NCBI GenBank assembly: GCA_977006965.1
Contig: OZ345381.1
Span: 62,001-126,000, forward strand
Reading direction: 5' to 3'
Source of the DNA: Phymatolithon calcareum
Taxonomy: Eukaryota; Rhodophyta; Florideophyceae; Hapalidiales
Length of the DNA stretch: 64,000 nucleotides
Shown in pieces: positions 31,574 to 40,637 of this stretch; within the stretch, counting starts at the first letter, position 1; each line of letters begins with the position of its first letter. The position numbers and the translations under genes were made by a program. The notes beneath the pieces were generated by a model. That model did no database searches. It worked only from the letters and a program-made list of their open reading frames with translations, and was not told the origin of the DNA.

Positions 31574-33598
31574 ATGGATAACGCTGCCAGCTTTATATCC
31601 ACCGCTCTTCCGCTCAGAAGGAGCATGCATTCTGGTTCTGCAGTCCAGCGTTTGAAACCCCTTTCACCAGCAGCACCGCGTTCTATAATCAAGGCTCAAA
31701 TCACGGAAACCGCAGAGAGAACATCCTGGTTTTCTGTCGTCGGAGATGTCCTCTTCGGAAAAGACATCGTCTGCATTCCACAGCACGATCCGAATCATGA
31801 GGAGCGCCAAGATGACATCAGAAGAGGTCGCAGAAAGTACAATTGGCGCCACGATGCCTGTGCAGATGCCTCCATGATCGACGGTCTCCCACTACCCAAC
31901 GAGCTCCCTCGCCTCGGCTGGCTTGAAGCACTGTTTGTAATTGTTGTCGGTGCCATTAGAAATAACCGTCTCGCTACTAAGAACTCTAACGAAGTCGCCC
32001 TCAAATCTGAAGATGACAGAAGAGCCGTTAACATCATCGCCCGCGACACGAAGAAGCTCATGTGTCGTATTGCTTCTGGTGAAGCTGACCAAAAAGATAT
32101 TGAGCATGCCATGCACTCCCTCGGAACTGTTATCACGGACCTCATCCCCTCCGGCGTCGGAAGTTGCTTTGACGAATATAAGAGCCTGTACAAAACACTT
32201 GAGATGGATGTCGTGTGTGAGCGAAACCAGTTTCTCACAGATGAAATCTTTGCTTGGTACCGCGTTGCTGGCGCCAGCTGCATGCGACTTACGAAAATTA
32301 CAGACACAACTACCAAGTTTCCGCAGCTTACCGACGATATATTCCGCTCTATCCCTCGTTTCGAAAATGATTCCCTGCAAGCAGCTGCAAACAGTGACCG
32401 CTTGTACTATGTCGAGTATCCAGAATTTGACGGAATGCCGGATACGAAACCTGGTAGGTACGTCTATTCACCTCTCGCCCTATTCGCTGTCCCGTTGGAG
32501 AAAAAGTCGCTGCGTGAATCATTGTTGCCCATTGCCATTCATTGCAAGCCAGGACTCCCAATGTTCACCCCGAAATCGGATAAGTTGGCTTGGATTGCCG
32601 CCAAAAGCACCGTACAAACGATGGATGCCGTCACACAGGCTGTCATCTACCACCTCTCCAGATGTCACTTGTTGATTGAGGTATTTAATTGTGCCACGCA
32701 CAGAGCTCTAGCAGAAAATCATCCGCTGCATAAGCTTCTTCTCATTCATTTCACGGGAACTGCATTGATGAATTTTGCGGCAACAAAGACTCTCATTGGA
32801 GACGGCAACGAAATCGATGCGATAACATCAGCACCGATGAGTGATTTACGCGAACTGGCAGCCAAGAGCATTAACTCCCCTGAAAAGTTCTCCTTCAATG
32901 CATGGATGGTCGATCGGGAGCTCGAAAGCCGTGGAGTTATGTCAGACACGCTTGTGTTCCCGTATCGCGACGACGCGTTGCAGATCTGGGATGCCATTAT
33001 GAAGTGGGTACGCAGTTACATCGGAGCGTATTACACCAGTGATATGGACGTAGCGAATGATCATGAGTTGCAGAAGTGGTGCTTTGAGGTTAGCGACAGA
33101 GGGCATGGAAATCTGCCTGGTTTCGGCGATGCGGACAGTGGTCGAATCACAACGGTGGAAACATTGGTGCGCACGGTGACAATGATTGTATTCACAGCGT
33201 CTGCGCAGCATTCTGCGATCAATTTCCCACAGGGAACAGTAATGCAATATGCACCAGCGATGGCATTGGGTGGCTACACACCGGCGCTCGACTGTGAGCG
33301 ACCCTTCAAGCACATGCAGGACATGGTGACGAAGGTGATGCCACCACTGAGCGCAGCGGCAAAGCAAATGTTTGTGGCAGAGGTGCTCGGAACGCTGCAC
33401 TACACCCGACTGGGAGATTATGGGAACCAGTTGAAATTTGCACCCCGTGAAGTGCAGGATGCGCTCAAGGAGTTCAAGGGCGATTTGGCTGCGATTGCGG
33501 TAACGGTGGGTGCTCGGAATCAGAAGGAACGTGAGTTGCGACTTCCGCTGTACGACTACATGCACCCGCACAAAATTCCGCAGTCGATCAACATCTGA
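31574..33598 (+). CDS. lipoxygenase
   Basis: A 674-aa iron dioxygenase that inserts O2 into polyunsaturated fatty acids as the first step of oxylipin synthesis. All iron ligands are visible: the H-x4-H pair in YHLSRCHLLIEV (His360, His365), TASAQHSAINFPQ (His546, Asn550) and the C-terminal isoleucine of SINI (Ile674). The block ENHPLHKLLLIHF (381-393) matches the conserved HP..LL..H segment. No PLAT/beta-barrel domain is evident in the shorter N-terminal part. Residues 1-45 are rich in Ser, Ala and Arg (ALPLRRSMHSGSAVQRL), suggesting a plastid transit peptide. I prefer the ATG at 31574 over a TTG 78 bp earlier in the same frame. No intron. Regiospecificity cannot be judged from sequence. Confidence 0.95.
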   Translation: MDNAASFISTALPLRRSMHSGSAVQRLKPLSPAAPRSIIKAQITETAERTSWFSVVGDVLFGKDIVCIPQHDPNHEERQDDIRRGRRKYNWRHDACADASMIDGLPLPNELPRLGWLEALFVIVVGAIRNNRLATKNSNEVALKSEDDRRAVNIIARDTKKLMCRIASGEADQKDIEHAMHSLGTVITDLIPSGVGSCFDEYKSLYKTLEMDVVCERNQFLTDEIFAWYRVAGASCMRLTKITDTTTKFPQLTDDIFRSIPRFENDSLQAAANSDRLYYVEYPEFDGMPDTKPGRYVYSPLALFAVPLEKKSLRESLLPIAIHCKPGLPMFTPKSDKLAWIAAKSTVQTMDAVTQAVIYHLSRCHLLIEVFNCATHRALAENHPLHKLLLIHFTGTALMNFAATKTLIGDGNEIDAITSAPMSDLRELAAKSINSPEKFSFNAWMVDRELESRGVMSDTLVFPYRDDALQIWDAIMKWVRSYIGAYYTSDMDVANDHELQKWCFEVSDRGHGNLPGFGDADSGRITTVETLVRTVTMIVFTASAQHSAINFPQGTVMQYAPAMALGGYTPALDCERPFKHMQDMVTKVMPPLSAAAKQMFVAEVLGTLHYTRLGDYGNQLKFAPREVQDALKEFKGDLAAIAVTVGARNQKERELRLPLYDYMHPHKIPQSINI

Positions 33599-34278
33599 GA
33601 AAATAACGGAGCACAGCCTTTGCTTGGAGTTTGCCGCCTGCTTGTATGTTCGTCTGACTTCTTCTTCTTCTTCCTTGCCGGGCTAAGTCGTATTGCGATA
33701 CTCCATGTTTCTTATTGGTATTGTGAGTCCAGGGCACTTGCCAATACTAGGTCTAGTTAGGTCGGATAGTGCATAGCTCTGTCGGTACCGACTTAGGGTG
33801 CCACCGGCAGTACGGGGCTTCTTCTTTATTGCGGTAATGGGACACTCAGCGAGTGTCCCAACGGGCCGTTGTAAACGCCTGAAGAGGCTGCAGCATCCCA
33901 GATATGATTTTGCGCATAACATAAATTATGTAATGATTGGACGATCTTCGCAAGTGGCACGATCAGGACCATATTTTGAAAATTGGATTATACACATGCA
34001 CACCTGCTCTTCGAGATTTGAAATTTTAGCAATGTTGAGGTCTGCCTTCCCGCTTCGGTGAGTTGCAGTGCAGCAAGGGCATCGCAAGCTGCGTTCGTTT
34101 TGAAAACCAGAAGCGAAGGCAACACATTCCCCCGACCAAAACGGTTTCCATCGCAGCTCGCCAAGATTCAAAATGATTCCCATCCCAAACAGCTTATCTC
34201 CTGGCCGTGACCGTGCGCCGCCACCCCATTCATGAACAAGACTGAAGCGCACACCCGCTGCATTCCCTTCCCATAGCA
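33599..34278. other. intergenic with small hairpin
   Basis: About 680 bp without a supported gene. A hairpin with perfect 9-bp arms (gggacactc 33839-33847, gagtgtccc 33851-33859) and a 3-nt loop lies here, and a ttcttcttcttcttcc run at 33660 follows the lipoxygenase stop. Confidence 0.45.
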
Positions 34279-35286
34279 ATGACTCTCCCTCTCCTCTCAG
34301 TACTGCTCCTTCTAATCAAGCTATGCACCGCTGATTTCAACATCGGAGCGCCAGTGTCGGGCGATTTCCCCATATCCTCAACCCCGTCCCCATCCGACGA
34401 GCGCTCCTTCTCCTCCTCAGCCGGTTCCGCATCCCCTGGCTCGCTTGGATACATCGACGCCGTGGGCTACGCCGACAACGTTGGCGGGATCCCCGTGTCC
34501 TTCGGCGGCTCCATGACCGGCCTCGCCGGCAGCGCTTCAGGCGGCGGTGCAGGCGGCGGTCGACACGGCAGTGGATCCACAGCAGGCTCCAGCGGCTCGA
34601 ACGGATTCGGACTGTCGATCGGAATGGGCCTGGGTGCCGACTTGGGCGATCACCATCTGTCCGCCGGCGGCGGTGCGGTAGGCAGCAGTGGACATGCCGC
34701 CTTCTCCGCGCACGGCGGACGCGGCTCTGTTTCCTCGGCCGTGCATCGCGGTGTCAGCACGCGCGGCGCTGCGCGTGCGCGAGCAAATGGAAAATCCGCC
34801 GGCGTACAGACAGTTCTTGGAAACACGAAGAAACGAGTGAATAAAACAATGGCCGAAAGTGGTGGATCGGTCACGGACGCCGGTGCAGGCGCCGCTGTGG
34901 CGTCGGGCACGGGGGCCGGGGGTGTTGCAACGGGCATTGGCGGCGGGGATGCGCGGACGAGGGATGAGGCGAGGCACGAGGTCGGGGCGAGCGGGGCGGG
35001 TGCTGGTGCTGGTGCTGGTGCTGGTGCTGCTGGGGTTTCGGCGGGGAATGGGCGTGGGGTGGGAAGGGGTACGTCGTCGGCTATGGTCGGTGGGGGTTCT
35101 GTGAATGGGACGGCGGCGGTGAGGGCGAGGGCGACGGCGGGGAAGAAGGGTGCTGGCGCTGCGGCGGTGACGACGGGACAGGGCGCGGCGAAGGCTGTTG
35201 GGGAGGGATCTGGGGGATTGGTTCGGATGCTGACGGGACGGGGAGGAGGGCGAGATCGAGTGCATCCGAAATTTGTTCGAGGGTAG
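34279..35286 (+). CDS. secreted glycine/alanine-rich protein
   Basis: A 335-aa protein with a classic signal peptide (MTLPLLSVLLLLIKLCTA, cleavage likely near residue 18). The mature part is low in complexity: Gly, Ser and Ala dominate, with histidine-containing GGG segments (60-150), scattered Arg/Lys, and a GAGAGAGAGA run near residue 235 encoded by ggtgct repeats. No enzyme motif. It is likely an extracellular or cell-wall protein. The codon strand is C-rich in the first half and G-rich in the second. A gene of similar style lies 1.6 kb away on the other strand (36903-37943). Long frames on the opposite strand are composition artefacts. Confidence 0.6.
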   Translation: MTLPLLSVLLLLIKLCTADFNIGAPVSGDFPISSTPSPSDERSFSSSAGSASPGSLGYIDAVGYADNVGGIPVSFGGSMTGLAGSASGGGAGGGRHGSGSTAGSSGSNGFGLSIGMGLGADLGDHHLSAGGGAVGSSGHAAFSAHGGRGSVSSAVHRGVSTRGAARARANGKSAGVQTVLGNTKKRVNKTMAESGGSVTDAGAGAAVASGTGAGGVATGIGGGDARTRDEARHEVGASGAGAGAGAGAGAAGVSAGNGRGVGRGTSSAMVGGGSVNGTAAVRARATAGKKGAGAAAVTTGQGAAKAVGEGSGGLVRMLTGRGGGRDRVHPKFVRG

Positions 35287-35543
35287 GAATGGTGGGTTTA
35301 TTGAGGAATTGAATCCTCCATGTTGATTGTGGTATGCGGAAAATGTTGCGGCACTGCGGAGCAAAGGAAAGGAGTCAAAGGGCGGGGGAGGGGATGCGAT
35401 GAGCGCGATTGTTGCAAGCAAAAATGAACAGCCGGAGGGAACGGAATGAGAGCAATGAGAGCACGGACAGACTTGTACTGTAGACTAAAAAATAATTTAC
35501 ACACACACGATTTGCAGAATGTGAAAAATCTGAAACTATCAAA

Positions 35544-36134
35544 TTAGTTCTTTGTGACATCCGTTGTTGCAGGCGTTTCGCCCGCAAGTCTAGCGCGGCG
35601 GTTCTCGATTGCGATTTCGATGCGTTCGCGTAAAACGTTTGCCCGCTTGGGGCCGCACGAAAACTGGTCAACGCGGCCAAGTTCAGCATCGTAGACCAAA
35701 AAAGTTGGCATGACCTCAACAGACAGTCGCGCGGCCAATGGTTTGTTGGCTTCGAATTCGAGCTCTGCAAAATGAACATCCGGTAATTCGCGGGCCAGAC
35801 GGCGCCACTTCGGTTCGAGGGCGCGGCAGGAGCGACACCAGCGAGCGTATACGCGGATTACCACTAGTTGCGTCGCGGAACATTCCAGAGAGGCTAGAAG
35901 GTCTTCTTCGCCATTCAATTCCCGCACTGGGTTTGGTGGCGGCGGAGATGCAGAGTTCAGTGGCGGTGATGGGGAAGCGGAAGTGGACGGCGGAGCGGGG
36001 GTTGCAGTGGCCTTTGCCACTCGGGCTGTGCGCGATTGGGCGAGGGTGGCACGCACGGGTCGCCGGCGTGGGGTGGCGGATGTGCGGGGGGTGTGGCGCG
36101 ATGGGAGTGCGGGAGTGGGGGCTGCGAATGCCAT
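35544..36134 (-). CDS. plastid thioredoxin-like protein, WCRSC type
   Basis: A 196-aa thioredoxin-fold protein that would reduce disulfides. The active site VVIRVYARWCRSC (residues 91-103) has WCRSC in place of WCGPC, as in the WCRKC class of plant plastid thioredoxins. The cis-proline block VMPTFLVYD follows. The first 70 residues (MAFAAPTPALPSRHTPRTSA) are rich in Ser, Thr, Pro and Arg with no acid, a good plastid transit peptide. The start is the ATG at 36134; an in-frame extension upstream to 36326 is low-complexity and unlikely to be translated. No intron. It is flanked by the two secreted Gly/Ala-rich genes. The redox partner is unknown. Confidence 0.85.
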   Translation of the reverse strand: MAFAAPTPALPSRHTPRTSATPRRRPVRATLAQSRTARVAKATATPAPPSTSASPSPPLNSASPPPPNPVRELNGEEDLLASLECSATQLVVIRVYARWCRSCRALEPKWRRLARELPDVHFAELEFEANKPLAARLSVEVMPTFLVYDAELGRVDQFSCGPKRANVLRERIEIAIENRRARLAGETPATTDVTKN

Positions 36135-36902
36135 GCGGATTCTCTGCTTTGTCGTGATTGCTGTCACTCTGGTCTGGTTTGATTCAGCTCTGTGTCCGTC
36201 GGTTGGGGTGATTAAAAATGGAGGTGGAGGAGAGAGACAATAAGGATGTGTGCTGCAATTCACAGCAGCATCAGATTTGGGATTCTTCGGATAGCGATGG
36301 GCAGCGGCGGATGTGCATGCATGCATGTCCAGCGCTCCTCACCGGACATTAAGTGATCTGCGAATCCTCGCAGGGCTACTGCAATAAATTAGCACAATTC
36401 AACAAACAAATATTTCTCCAGAAATTCGGACACGAGTATAATTTAATTGCACCTGAGGACACATACTGTAGAGTAATCTCTGGGGATGTTCCCATTACAC
36501 TCTTCGTTTCCACATTGGTTATGCACCTGCCATGCATCGTCGAGGACCGCAAGAGCACATCATGTGTTTGTCTCGTGCAAAGTATCACGACACGTCAATG
36601 CGCTGCAGAACGCAACACAGCTTCGATCTCGTGGATGGATGATGAGAACGATGAAACGATTCAGCTCTTTTGCGCCGTTCAGTGTTTATTGTATTCAAGC
36701 AATGCAGTTAGTCACTACTGTAACGCTCACTAGCCTCCGGCTTCTGCATCTTTCGATTTTGCACGCTCTGTCCTGCTTGCAACGGATGATCCCTCCCACA
36801 AACCTCCACCTCCACCTCATGCCCACCGTCCACCTCAACCGCTGACCCACTGCATCGCAACCGCATCTCCCAAACCTTATCCATAACCGACCACACTAAT
36901 GC
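36135..36902. other. intergenic, no gene seen
   Basis: Contains the thioredoxin promoter side and the 3' flank of the next gene. One plus-strand frame of 126 codons (36353-36733) lacks any protein-like feature. TACTGTA words are at 36466 and 36716. Confidence 0.4.
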
Positions 36903-37943
36903 TCATCCCCCAACCCCTCCCCCTCCCCCTCCCACATGTCGGGACATTGCAAAACCCCCCGGCCCAGCCGCCGCGCCATTGCCGCCCCCTCCCTCCCCTC
37001 CCCCACCCCGTCCCTCCCCTCTCGCGCTCGCGCTCGCCTCCCGTACCTCTCTCTGCGTAACCCCCCTAGCCCCCACAGCCTCACTCCACCCGACAAAAGC
37101 GTCCCCCACCGTGCCGACACCAGCCGCAGCCGCGCGTCCCCTTCTCCTCGCGCGTGCAACAGCCCGTCCCTCCCCCGCGCGCCGCACGCCCGCAAGCGCG
37201 CTCCCACTTGCCCTCGCCCTAGCCCCGACCCCCGCTCGCGCAACCGCCACGGCAGAGCCGCCGTTCGCCCCGCGCGCTTCCTCGCCCGCACCGACGCTTG
37301 CCGACCCGCCGTCGCGCGCGGCCGCGGCCGCGGAGCCGACCGCCGCGGCGCGCACGGCGCCGACGCGCACAGCGCCCGCCAGCGCGGCGGCGTCGGCGGG
37401 GCCGTTCACGGCGGCGCGGATGTGCGGGACGGTCGCGGCGCGTGTGCGGGGCGGTGGGTGCACGTGCGCGGCGAGACGTGCGGCGTGCGCGGAGCCGGCC
37501 GCAAAGGAGAGGGCGACGGGGCCGCGGACGGCGGAGAAGTTTAGGGCTGCCGCGAGGGCCCATGGGGGGTTGGAGGATAGGGGGGTTCCTGCGGGGAGAT
37601 GGACGGTGGCGGTGACGTTGAAGAAGCCGGAGAAGGTTATGTGCACTGTGCGGGGGGATGACGTGCGGTTGGAGAGGAGGGAGAGACGGGCGGAGGTGGA
37701 GGCGTTTGAGGAGGCGGAGCGGAGGGAGGCGTGCGCGGAGAGGAGACCGCGGGGTTCGGGGGTGGTGGGAGGGGGAGGATGTGTGGTGGCATGGTGTGTT
37801 GGGTGAGTGAGGTGGTGATGGTGGGTTGGGCTCTTTCGCAGCGGGGCGGCATGGATCGGGTTAGAGGAAATGGTGATGACGGCGAGGGTTAGGACGAGCA
37901 GGGATGCACTGGGTTGATGGGCTGAATGTGGATGATGGGACAT
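36903..37943 (-). CDS. secreted Ala/Gly/His-rich protein
   Basis: A 346-aa frame starting at the ATG at 37943 (a longer frame begins only with TTG). Residues 1-35 contain a hydrophobic core (SASLLVLTLAVITISS) followed by a small-residue site, consistent with a signal peptide. Then a Pro/His/Thr-rich segment (HHHHLTHPTHHATTHPPPPT), a middle part with a folded look (VHITFSGFFNVTATVHLP), and an Ala/Gly/Arg-rich tail ending in poly-Gly. No known domain. It may be an extracellular matrix protein like the gene at 34279, but there is no clear sequence match. The coding strand again changes from C-rich to G-rich. Confidence 0.5.
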   Translation of the reverse strand: MSHHPHSAHQPSASLLVLTLAVITISSNPIHAAPLRKSPTHHHHLTHPTHHATTHPPPPTTPEPRGLLSAHASLRSASSNASTSARLSLLSNRTSSPRTVHITFSGFFNVTATVHLPAGTPLSSNPPWALAAALNFSAVRGPVALSFAAGSAHAARLAAHVHPPPRTRAATVPHIRAAVNGPADAAALAGAVRVGAVRAAAVGSAAAAARDGGSASVGAGEEARGANGGSAVAVARAGVGARARASGSALAGVRRAGEGRAVARARRRGRAAAAGVGTVGDAFVGWSEAVGARGVTQREVREASASARGEGRGGGGEGGGGNGAAAGPGGFAMSRHVGGGGGGVGG

Positions 37944-39791
37944 TTTGGAGTGATGGATTGTACTGCACGCAAGCACGAAGAGGGTGGCGGGCAAGGCACG
38001 GATTAGATTTTGGGACGGGTTTTGGTTTTCACATGATGTTGGGCTAAGGCTCAGTCAGATAGGGCTGGAAGGGATGGGCATGGCATGGCATGGCAGGGGA
38101 GCGAAGCGGAGTCGAAGGGATGGGTCATTCATTTTGAATTTGAAATTTGCAAGTGACAGGCAGGAAAGCGTGTATCAGATCTGATCTGGTGCAGTAGCTG
38201 TTGTCCGGCGGCGGTTTGAGAGAAGCAGATGGACTCTCCGAGGGATCCTTAGGCAGGCAGGCAGGCAGGCAGGGTGTGTGTGCTATTCCGATGTTGTAAG
38301 TGAAGGAAGGAAGGAAGAGGAAAGGTCTGTTCTTTTCAAAATCTAGGGAGCAGGGCTCAAATTTAGCTATTGAGCACTCCAAAGGGACGGTGTCATGGGG
38401 CACAGCTTCTGCTACAGTACATTACGCCTGGCCCTTCTGAGTGCATGCATCTGGTTACTGTAAACAACTTCTGGCCAGGACGGAATTCAATGTGCGGCAG
38501 GTTCCCTCAACTGAGCACGACGCTAATACTGTATCGGATAGATTCGGAGTGACAGCCGAGCGCCATCTGGAGACCGTACGCAAGAACCTGACAAAGTATG
38601 GACTGCGCTCCGGAGATACAGTATGTTACCAATATTGATAATATGGAAAACGACGAGTTCCTGTATTAGGGACCAGGTGAGATACTACTGTAGAATGAAC
38701 AAATTTCTAAAAGCTGCTCCCATACAATCGTAGAAGTGTTACTGAGGGAGGGCTTTAAGTAAACAACTAAACAGTTGCAAAAAAAACAGTGCTGTTTTTT
38801 GCACGGCCGTGGGTCGACGTTTTGTGAGCATCAAGTTGCAACTTACAGTAGTACCGTACCGTACGATTTTCGAAAGCCCAAAACTTCGTCCGAAACGTGC
38901 AGCATATGATACTGTACAGTATGAGAGCAAGACAGACGTGTAGGACTTCAGACTACCCTCTCAGAGGCTCCCTCTCCCAGCTGGGATTGAAAGCTGGAAT
39001 ACCTACTGTACCACAGTACAGTAGAGTAGCTTTTTGAAAATTCCTCGATCGATCGAGAGTGTTCATTTTTTTGAAATTTTATCTTGTTGGACATGAATGA
39101 CAATGCTCTGGTGGCACATGAATGGCTTTTACCGGGCGAGGAATTGAATTGCATTGAATTGAAGAGGGGATGTCAAAATACGACGCGGGACTCATCGGCA
39201 TGGCATAGACTGACTGACTGACTGACTGACTGCTTTCCACAATGCATGCTTGAACGGAATTGTAGAGTTTGGAAGTTTGCCCCAACGCTACTGTACAAAG
39301 TTTATTATTGGAACAGCTCAGCTCAGCTCAAGTATCTCCATGTATTTCTCTAAACTGCAAAGCTGGAAGAAGCGCACTATTCAGTAGTACATACCATGCG
39401 CTATAGCAATTTGTTGGGAATATTGACCTTATCCGGTCATTCCGGTGCAGTCGTCACGCACACAGCCCACAACCACCCGTGCGCCGCAGTACCAATGGTA
39501 CTGCACCATTTGGAAGACAAGTTAAAAACGGACACCCTCAAAATTAATCAAATTCTAGCACAAAAGGAACTTGAACTGACGACATCACCGCTCAGTTGGA
39601 CTCTCCTCTGTACTGTACTGTGTTTCTACAGTGCATGCATGCATTATGTGGATAGGATACGGTGCGGCATGAAACGCATAATTCTCTTCTTTACAAACAT
39701 AATACACGCACATCAACATCATTCATTCAACGACCTAGGAATAAAATAAGCTTCAACCCCACAGTCAAACAAAGATACATACACTTCCCAT
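37944..39791. other. intergenic with microsatellites
   Basis: No supported gene. Simple repeats: (aggc)n at 38251-38273, (aagg)n at 38302-38316, (gact)n at 39207-39232 and (agctc)n at 39315-39330. The TACTGTA/TACAGTA word is very frequent here (38414, 38457, 38528, 38619, 38690, 38912, 39003-39025, 39290, 39608). Confidence 0.6.
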
Positions 39792-40637
39792 TCACATCGG
39801 CTCAACCGATGTCAGTCTTGACGACAGGTTATCCTTCCGCCCAGGTCCGAACACCAGTTTAGTAGCAACCTTGCAGAACTCTCGTAAAGGTGCCCGTCCA
39901 GTCCTCGTCCCTCCCACAAAGCATTCAGCCACAGCCGGCACAATCCCAGAGCTCACTCCGCTGTCGTTCAGAAAGTCCATTCTCCCATATTCGTCCAACT
40001 CGCTCATATAAAACGCCTGATCGTCGTACCCCACTCTTCCGCGCGTCCCGCCGACACGCGGCACATTCGTCGCCGCCGCAAAGCATGTCTGTATCGTCCG
40101 ATAATCCGCTCCATTTCGCGCCATAGAAACCATCCCACCCTGTGATCTCAACGTCGCAATAGTCAGAACCGGCAACCCATCCCAAACCCAGTTTCTCCCG
40201 CCATTCCCGAGCAGTTCCTCGTCCACATCTCTGCTGCATCGTCCGGTCGTCGCGACAGGGTCTAGAAGCATCAGCCCGCAAACCGCTCGTCGTGTACAAG
40301 TTTCCCCGGCCACGTCGCGCGACTCCGCAATCAGTCGCAACGCCACGGATATCGCCACCCCACCGCCGCCGCCGTGTCCCGCTAGTAGCACCGGTCGCGG
40401 CAGCGAGTCTGCGGCAAACTCCAGTGCTTGCATTGCCGTGTCCATGTCCGTCTCGCGCAGTCGCGGTATGAATACCGTCCATCCGTCTGATGCCCATAAC
40501 CCTGCTAGTTGGCTGTATGCCCGAGGGGGCGTTCTGCGAGCGCAGATCAGCACTAGTGTACCCAGTGCCCGCTTTCGCGGCGCTGCATCGATAAATAGTC
40601 CTGTCCACGCCCGCGCCGCCCGCGCGCCGGGCTCCAT
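39792..40637 (-). CDS. chlorophyllase-like alpha/beta hydrolase without nucleophile Ser
   Basis: A 281-aa frame with ATG at 40637. The order of elements resembles chlorophyllases and related alpha/beta hydrolases: LVLICARRTPPRAYSQLAG, then WTVFIPRL, then VLLAGHGGGGGVAISVAL (residues about 92-109) at the nucleophile elbow, and LMLLDPV. In active enzymes the elbow is G-H-S-x-G-G; here the Ser is Gly, so normal esterase chemistry is not expected. It may be a pseudoenzyme or use another residue. An open frame on the same strand in a different phase is a GC-rich shadow. No signal peptide is obvious. The region is intron-free. Assignment to the fold is moderate, to chlorophyllase weak. Confidence 0.55.
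   Translation of the reverse strand: MEPGARAARAWTGLFIDAAPRKRALGTLVLICARRTPPRAYSQLAGLWASDGWTVFIPRLRETDMDTAMQALEFAADSLPRPVLLAGHGGGGGVAISVALRLIAESRDVAGETCTRRAVCGLMLLDPVATTGRCSRDVDEELLGNGGRNWVWDGLPVLTIATLRSQGGMVSMARNGADYRTIQTCFAAATNVPRVGGTRGRVGYDDQAFYMSELDEYGRMDFLNDSGVSSGIVPAVAECFVGGTRTGRAPLREFCKVATKLVFGPGRKDNLSSRLTSVEPM

Noticed and set aside
31149-31655. Frame of 168 codons upstream of lipoxygenase
   Set aside because: Overlaps the lipoxygenase start in another frame; no motif and composition unlike its neighbour.
34537-35421. Long minus-strand frame opposite the Gly/Ala-rich gene
   Set aside because: GC-rich DNA leaves all frames open; the product is Arg/Pro/Ser/His low complexity, whereas the plus frame has a good signal peptide.
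36936-37806. Two long plus-strand frames opposite the Ala/Gly/His-rich gene
   Set aside because: Same composition artefact; no motif and no signal peptide. The minus frame has a hydrophobic leader.
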